Source: Reinekea blandensis MED297 (GTDB taxonomy: Bacteria; Pseudomonadota; Gammaproteobacteria; Pseudomonadales; Natronospirillaceae). From it: 64,000 nt of DNA. The stretch covers positions 387,154 through 451,153 of the forward strand of contig NZ_CH724151.1 of NCBI RefSeq assembly GCF_000153185.1, in the 5' to 3' direction. The notes beneath the pieces are model-generated. The model saw nothing but the letters and a program-made list of their open reading frames with translations. It had not been told where the DNA came from and did not search any database. The translations under genes and the position numbers were made by a program. Of the stretch, positions 59,303 to 64,000 are shown one piece after another (the stretch's first letter is position 1; each line of letters opens with the position of its first letter).

Positions 59303-61696
59303 TTATTCGCCTTCTTCGGTTTCCTGATAAAGCTCAAACAACTTCTTCAATGCCGTCTGCGCTTGGCCGTTGAGCGAAGATTCCGGAAACTCGCCTTTAT
59401 CGGACACTTCCCCGGGTTCGCGATCCATCAGCAGCGCCAGCGCCTGATAGACATGACGCACAGAATAGATATGGAACTGACCCGCCTCGACGGCATCAAT
59501 CACCGACTGATGCAGCATCAGGTGCTTTTGGTTATCGGCCGGGATGATGACCCCCTGACGACCGTTTAACCCGCGCAACTGACAGAGCTTGAAAAACCCT
59601 TCAATTTTTTCATTCACGCCGCCAATGGCCTGTACTTCGCCGAGCTGGTTCATCGATCCGGTAATGGCCAGATGTTGGTTCACCGGTGCCTGCGTGATGG
59701 CAGACAGCAATGAACAATATTCCGCCACCGTGGCGCTGTCGCCATCAATGTATCCATAGCTTTGTTCCATGGCGATGTGCGAACTGAGGGTCAGCGGAAA
59801 CTGGCGTCCAAACTCGTGTCCGAGAAAGCCACTGAGGATCATCACACCTTTGCTGTGAATGGATTGGCCGAGTTCCACTTCCCGTTCAATGTCGACGACA
59901 CCCTTGCCGCCGACATGCACGGTGGCCGTGATCCGTGCCGGCGAGCCAAAGCAGCTTTCGCCGATTTCCATCACCGTCAGGCCGTTAACACAGCCCACCC
60001 GTTGGCCATCGGTGTCAATCAGAATGGTGCCTTCTTCGATCTCCTGCAGCATTTGATCAGCAATCCGGCTATTCCGATAATCCGCGGCCTCGAGCGCTTC
60101 GGTTACGTGAGAAGCCTCAATGAACCGCGCCTCTTTGTGGCGGGAAATATAATCCGCTTCAGCAAACACTTTAAATACTTTGGCCACCTGCGCCGACAAC
60201 CGCTTCTGGTGTTCGGCTTCGCGCAAACTGTATTCAATGAGGCGCTCCAGCGCAGCCTTAGTCAACGGTTTGAAGCCTTTGGTTTCTCCGTAATCCTTAA
60301 TCCGCAGGATCAGGTTATCAATATTGTCCCGATTACTGGGAATAAAGCTGTCGAAATCCACCGGCACCCGGAACAGTTCCATAAACTCCGGGTCCCATTC
60401 CTGCAACTGGTAATAGATGTCACGGGAACCGAGCAGTACCACTTTAACGTTCAACCGGATCGATTCCGGGCTCAACGTCACTGCATGCATCAGGCTGGCA
60501 TCGGCGTATGGCGATTCCATTTTCAGCTCTTTGGTTTTCAGTGCCAGCTTCAGCGCATCCCAGGCGTAAGGCTCGATCAGCAGTTTTTCTGCGTCCAGAA
60601 TCAGATAGCCGCCATTGGCCCGAAGTAAACTGCCAGGACGAATCAGCTGATAGTTGGTTATTGGAATGCCCTGCTGGGTAGCGTACTCGATGCGTCCGAA
60701 CAGGTTCTGATAGGTTGGCAACATTTCATAGATGACCGGGGCACCGTCATTGATTTCGTGCTGCGTCATCAGATTGGGTTTCAACCAGCCTTCCAGGGCG
60801 GCTCGTCGATCCTGATCGGTGCGCGTGTCCATCATCGATTCTTCAGCAAACAGATCTACGATCTGTTGTGGCAGGTGGTTTTTCACCTCTCGGATGTAAC
60901 GCAAAATCGACAACTGACTCTGGTTTTTGACTTCCAGTTCCTTAATCAACGGGCGAATGGCCTGTTGCACGGTCTCCAGATTCAGCTGACGAAGTTTTTC
61001 CGACGACTTTCGTCGCCAGGTCGGCAACTCCAGCACCTGTTCATTCAGATACTCTTCAATGTCGTTGATGCGGCTCTGAAACTCACTGCGAACCTGTTCG
61101 GGCAACTGAGCAAACTCGGTGTCATCCAATGCTTTGCCATCGATGACGGGCAGCAGCATTACAGAGCCACCGTCGGCAACGACGGCGACTTCTTTTTCAT
61201 TGGCAAACCGCTCAACCAGCTTAATCGCCATGTCGTATTTTTGATTGAACTCACGATCAATCATGGTTCGCTTGCGCTGGTAAGTAGGGTTCTCGAACGC
61301 GGATGGAAAGGTATCCATCAGGTCATTAACCAGCTGTTGAATCTGCTCTTTTAAAACATCGCCACGTCCGGCAGGCACTTCCAAGGCGGACGGTTCACGC
61401 GGGCTTTCAAAGTTATTGATGTAAGCCCACTCGCTCGGTGCCTGTTGAGACTCCGCCAATCCTCTTACATATTTAGAGACTAAGGATTGGCGCCCGGTGC
61501 CCGAATCACCCATCACATACAGGTTGTACCCACTGCCACGCATGGCGATACCAAACTCGAGCGACTTTTTCGCGCGAGGCTGGCCTAAAAAACTGGACAC
61601 ACCGTCCAAATCTGCAGTGGACTCTATGTTCAGATGACTTAAATCGATCTGTGCAGTCAGATCAGAAGCGGCCAAAGGAGATGGCAAAGTAGACAT
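59303..61696 (-). CDS. Lon-like ATP-dependent protease (AAA_32/LonB type)
   Basis: A 797-residue protein. The N-terminal ATPase part starts with the family element FLGQPRAKKSLEFGIAMRGS (20 residues). Its P-loop is unusual: MGDSGTGRQS, with Arg-Gln where Lys-Thr is normal. A long helical insertion and the C-terminal Lon protease domain follow; the Ser-Lys dyad is visible in IDGDSATVAEYCS and GGVNEKIEGF. It lacks the Lon substrate domain. Members are predicted proteases of uncertain target. No other protease or chaperone gene is adjacent. Confidence 0.9.
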   Translation of the reverse strand: MSTLPSPLAASDLTAQIDLSHLNIESTADLDGVSSFLGQPRAKKSLEFGIAMRGSGYNLYVMGDSGTGRQSLVSKYVRGLAESQQAPSEWAYINNFESPREPSALEVPAGRGDVLKEQIQQLVNDLMDTFPSAFENPTYQRKRTMIDREFNQKYDMAIKLVERFANEKEVAVVADGGSVMLLPVIDGKALDDTEFAQLPEQVRSEFQSRINDIEEYLNEQVLELPTWRRKSSEKLRQLNLETVQQAIRPLIKELEVKNQSQLSILRYIREVKNHLPQQIVDLFAEESMMDTRTDQDRRAALEGWLKPNLMTQHEINDGAPVIYEMLPTYQNLFGRIEYATQQGIPITNYQLIRPGSLLRANGGYLILDAEKLLIEPYAWDALKLALKTKELKMESPYADASLMHAVTLSPESIRLNVKVVLLGSRDIYYQLQEWDPEFMELFRVPVDFDSFIPSNRDNIDNLILRIKDYGETKGFKPLTKAALERLIEYSLREAEHQKRLSAQVAKVFKVFAEADYISRHKEARFIEASHVTEALEAADYRNSRIADQMLQEIEEGTILIDTDGQRVGCVNGLTVMEIGESCFGSPARITATVHVGGKGVVDIEREVELGQSIHSKGVMILSGFLGHEFGRQFPLTLSSHIAMEQSYGYIDGDSATVAEYCSLLSAITQAPVNQHLAITGSMNQLGEVQAIGGVNEKIEGFFKLCQLRGLNGRQGVIIPADNQKHLMLHQSVIDAVEAGQFHIYSVRHVYQALALLMDREPGEVSDKGEFPESSLNGQAQTALKKLFELYQETEEGE

Positions 61697-61776
61697 GAAG
61701 TTCGTACCGAAAAAGCAATAAGTGTTTAGTATGTCACAGCTTGAGCGAATTGATGAAGCACTTCACTCGTTTCAAA

Positions 61777-61805
61777 TTGACACATTAATGACACGTCCAT
61801 AGACT
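61777..61805 (+). promoter_or_regulatory. Sigma-70 promoter of the outer-membrane protein gene
   Basis: Perfect -35 TTGACA (61777-61782), 17-base spacer, -10 TAGACT (61800-61805). The start site is predicted near 61812, leaving a leader of about 63 bases to the ATG at 61875. Confidence 0.6.
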
Positions 61806-61817
61806 TCCAGATGATTA

Positions 61818-61836
61818 GGTATATTGAAGATATACC
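61818..61836. promoter_or_regulatory. Inverted repeat GGTATAT-N5-ATATACC downstream of the promoter
   Basis: Perfect 7-bp arms around TGAAG, placed 6 bases beyond the predicted transcription start, a usual place for a repressor operator. The protein that would bind it is unknown. Confidence 0.45.
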
Positions 61837-61874
61837 AAGCGAGTTGCACTTCAACAGCTATAGGGACATGAGAA

Positions 61875-63395
61875 ATGAAAAAAACGCTTCTTTCCGTGGC
61901 GATCGCCGCGACATCATTTTCTGCCACTCAGGCAGAGACCTTTTTGGCGAATCATCCGGCCGATCAGATTCATATTAATGATAACGCCTTTTATAACCCT
62001 GCCTTCCTTTATACAACCGAAAATCAGCTGACGTTGACAGATCAATCGCAAGGTCAGATCGGTTGGGTTACCGAAGGTTTTGGTCAAAAACTTGGTGTTC
62101 ACTTAGGTCAAGACGCGGACCAGTTTATCAGTGGCGATTTTGACACGATCAATGAAGTCGATGGCGCCACGGTTGATTCATCAAACCTGACAGCGTTCAC
62201 GCAACTGGATGACAGCCTGGATCTGTTTTGGGCCAGCACTCTGGGCTTCGGCGACTTAGGGGTTAACCTCACGGTGGCAGCAAATACCAACAAAGACTTG
62301 GTTGCCAGTGATAAAGCCTCAACCCACGATAATACCGTCACCTACTTCTTTAATGGCGAAGATGATGTCTCGTTAGAAAGCGGTACGAATGTTTACGAGT
62401 TCGAACTGGATGGAAACGAGAGTAAACAAACCGCCCGATACATCGGCTTGGATGTTGGTGCCAAACTCAATGCACTGCCGGCGACGGTGAACCTGAACTT
62501 TGGCTTACCTAAAACCACCTCCAGTTATGACTACAGCTGGACGGATACCGAAGTTGTTGATGCCGCAGCTGGTGGGACCGCAACAGCCCGCAACACGGAC
62601 ACCATCAAGGACATTACCAGTTCAGAAGTCAGTGGATTACGTTTCGACCTGTCTGGCACATTTGACTTAACACAGAGCCTCATGCTGCGTGGCGGCGTTA
62701 TGTTAAACACGCAAACGGCCGCGACCAGCGATGAGTCGATTGTGATCGAACAAGATGACACCGACTTGAACGCGGCGGGCCTGACAACTGATACCGAAGA
62801 CACAGACCGCGATTCCTTTGAACTGAAAAATTCATTGCTGGGTGCCAGCGTAGGTGCTCGCCTCACCGCTCAAACCGGTGCGATTGAAGTGATTGTCGAA
62901 GGCGATTTGCAAGTTGCAACAGAAAAAGACTCGTCCACCTATGAAATTGAGCAGGATACTTTTGTTGATGAGCTGGATAACAACAACAATACGACAGGAC
63001 GGACGGGCGTGAACGAAGAACAGGTTGACACAACCTTGAGTCTGAATGCGCCTATCCGCGTATCTGCCGAGTGGGCTGCGTCCGAGAAATGGACATGGCG
63101 TGCGGGTGTTTCAACCAATCTGGTAAGCTTTGAAAGCGTTCAGAGTGAAACAACGGCCTATAAAAACTCGGATGACGACGCCACCAGCTTTGAAGTCGAT
63201 TATGTCAACCAGACTCAAGACTCAACCACGTTGATCTTGCCAACGTTAGTGAACGACTTCAGCCTTGGCTTCAGCTATCAGCCAATTGATGGCGTCACCT
63301 TCGCCGCTGTCTTTGACAAGAACATGATTGAGAATGGATTGACCAGCAATGGGCCAATCACCAATGCGTCGCTGTCACTGACTGTTCGTTACTGA
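61875..63395 (+). CDS. Outer-membrane beta-barrel protein
   Basis: A 506-residue protein with a signal peptide (cleavage after TQA, about 20). Mature sequence opens with FLANHPADQIHINDNAFYNP and has alternating amphipathic strands with acidic loops through the length, ending in LSLTVRY, a typical terminal strand with C-terminal aromatic residue for BAM recognition. Low basic content and many Asp/Thr/Asn residues suit a surface-exposed barrel of a marine species. Its NPA motif after the start recalls FadL/TraF-type proteins, but the match is weak and no function is claimed. Confidence 0.75.
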   Translation: MKKTLLSVAIAATSFSATQAETFLANHPADQIHINDNAFYNPAFLYTTENQLTLTDQSQGQIGWVTEGFGQKLGVHLGQDADQFISGDFDTINEVDGATVDSSNLTAFTQLDDSLDLFWASTLGFGDLGVNLTVAANTNKDLVASDKASTHDNTVTYFFNGEDDVSLESGTNVYEFELDGNESKQTARYIGLDVGAKLNALPATVNLNFGLPKTTSSYDYSWTDTEVVDAAAGGTATARNTDTIKDITSSEVSGLRFDLSGTFDLTQSLMLRGGVMLNTQTAATSDESIVIEQDDTDLNAAGLTTDTEDTDRDSFELKNSLLGASVGARLTAQTGAIEVIVEGDLQVATEKDSSTYEIEQDTFVDELDNNNNTTGRTGVNEEQVDTTLSLNAPIRVSAEWAASEKWTWRAGVSTNLVSFESVQSETTAYKNSDDDATSFEVDYVNQTQDSTTLILPTLVNDFSLGFSYQPIDGVTFAAVFDKNMIENGLTSNGPITNASLSLTVRY

Positions 63396-63411
63396 TATCA
63401 ATGGTGTAACT

Positions 63412-63440
63412 AAAAAAACCGGCTTTAGCCGGTTTTTTTT
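63412..63440. terminator. Bidirectional terminator between the OMP gene and thyA
   Basis: AAAAAACCGGC, loop TTTA, GCCGGTTTTTTTT: A run on the left, eight T residues on the right. Serves both convergent genes. Confidence 0.92.
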
Positions 63441-63455
63441 GCTTTCAATAAACAC

Positions 63456-64000
63456 TTACACTGAAAACGGATAGGCGATCGGGTCGTGATGTTGATACCC
63501 TTCGACCGAAAAATCGTCCATCGTCACCCAGGTTTCCAGATCTTTCAAAGACCGGATGTCGGGATTAATCACCAACTTCGGAGACGGATAAGGTTCCCGT
63601 TTTAGCTGCACATCCCGCATCAGTTCAAGCTGGTCTTCATAGATGTGCGCATTTACGATTTTGTGATACGCCTTACCGGGCTTCAAACCGGTAATCTGCG
63701 CCATAATGGCCAGAAAAAAGAAGACCTGTACCTGATTAAAGTTCAGCCCCAGCGGCACATCACAGGAACGCTGATAGCTGGTGAGATACAACTTGCCATC
63801 GAGCACCGAAAAGGTATGCGTGTGCATGCACGGACGCAGGCAACCCATATGAAACTCGCCCGGGTTGTAAAAACTGAGAATCTCGCCCCGGTCATCCATT
63901 CCCTTTGACAGATGATCGACAATTTTTTGCAGCTGATCGACGCTTCCGCCATCGGGTTTCGCCCAGGCACGCCCCTGCACGCCATAAACCCGACCCATAT
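63456..64000 (-). CDS. thyA: Thymidylate synthase, 3' part
   Basis: The last 180 or so residues of ThyA; the 5' end lies beyond the window. Visible are [11 protein letters not shown], the catalytic Cys in [10 protein letters not shown], the [13 protein letters not shown] dUMP-binding segment and the C-terminal [11 protein letters not shown]. It makes dTMP from dUMP and methylenetetrahydrofolate. Sequence around the catalytic Cys is of the less common subgroup (CMHTHTF) found in some marine gammaproteobacteria. Confidence 0.95.
   Translation of the reverse strand, partial: MGRVYGVQGRAWAKPDGGSVDQLQKIVDHLSKGMDDRGEILSFYNPGEFHMGCLRPCMHTHTFSVLDGKLYLTSYQRSCDVPLGLNFNQVQVFFFLAIMAQITGLKPGKAYHKIVNAHIYEDQLELMRDVQLKREPYPSPKLVINPDIRSLKDLETWVTMDDFSVEGYQHHDPIAYPFSV

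Noticed and set aside
59762-60628. 288-codon open frame opposite the Lon-like gene
   Set aside because: Composition (many His, Gln, Phe) is that of an antisense shadow, and no ribosome site is present.

Overview
The window reads as a chromosomal segment of a marine or halotolerant gammaproteobacterium, probably of the Oceanospirillales/Saccharospirillaceae type. This is inferred from the gene content and family resemblance (Mrp antiporter, AEC and TRAP proteins, c5-type cytochrome, the mnmG-rsmG-parA-parB-atp block, moderate GC); no rRNA or other strict phylogenetic marker is present. Gene density is high. I see no rRNA, tRNA, CRISPR array, prophage or insertion sequence.

Region by region: (1) 1-2158 holds the tail of an unknown gene, an AEC-type permease, a DUF3461 gene and a DUF503-like gene. 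(2) 2302-8089 is a complete Mrp-type Na+/H+ antiporter operon mnhA(B)CDEFG, with subunit B fused to A. (3) 8086-10792 is an opposing uvrD/DNA-glycosylase pair preceded by a good LexA box. (4) 10955-20640 holds a GGDEF/EAL regulator, a small charged protein, an orphan TRAP binding protein, a gamma-carbonic anhydrase, convergent ppx and ppk1, a decayed GNAT acetyltransferase and an intact one. (5) 20882-25525 is a maltose/maltodextrin importer malE-malF-malG without malK. Its MalG carries an extra loop of about 120 residues, and its non-coding DNA carries five copies of a GGGTGGA-like motif. A small membrane protein and a chemoreceptor follow. (6) 27798-34941 holds a lipoprotein, serA, a glutathionyl-hydroquinone reductase-like protein, cytochrome c5, an AguB-type amidase, a second UvrD-like helicase and DUF4404. 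(7) 34938-45923 holds an SRPBCC/pseudouridine synthase/rmuC operon, a kinase-fold protein that looks like a circularly permuted ROK protein, a CHASE-GGDEF-EAL regulator, an EamA exporter, fbp, and a secreted lipase-like enzyme paired with a membrane-anchored protein. (8) 46216-57721 is the near-origin housekeeping block atpCDGAHFEBI, parB, parA, rsmG, mnmG, all on the minus strand. (9) 57893-64000 holds a FlgT-like secreted protein, a Lon-like AAA protease, an outer-membrane beta-barrel protein and the 3' part of thyA.

The genes point to a cell that manages sodium and pH (Mrp, F1Fo ATPase with an H+-type c subunit), stores polyphosphate, takes up maltodextrins, uses c-di-GMP signalling and moves by chemotaxis. 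The most unusual items are the permuted ROK-like protein at 37552-38526, the enlarged MalG, the repeated mal-region motif, the lipase/anchored-protein pair, and a DNA glycosylase placed behind a LexA-controlled uvrD.
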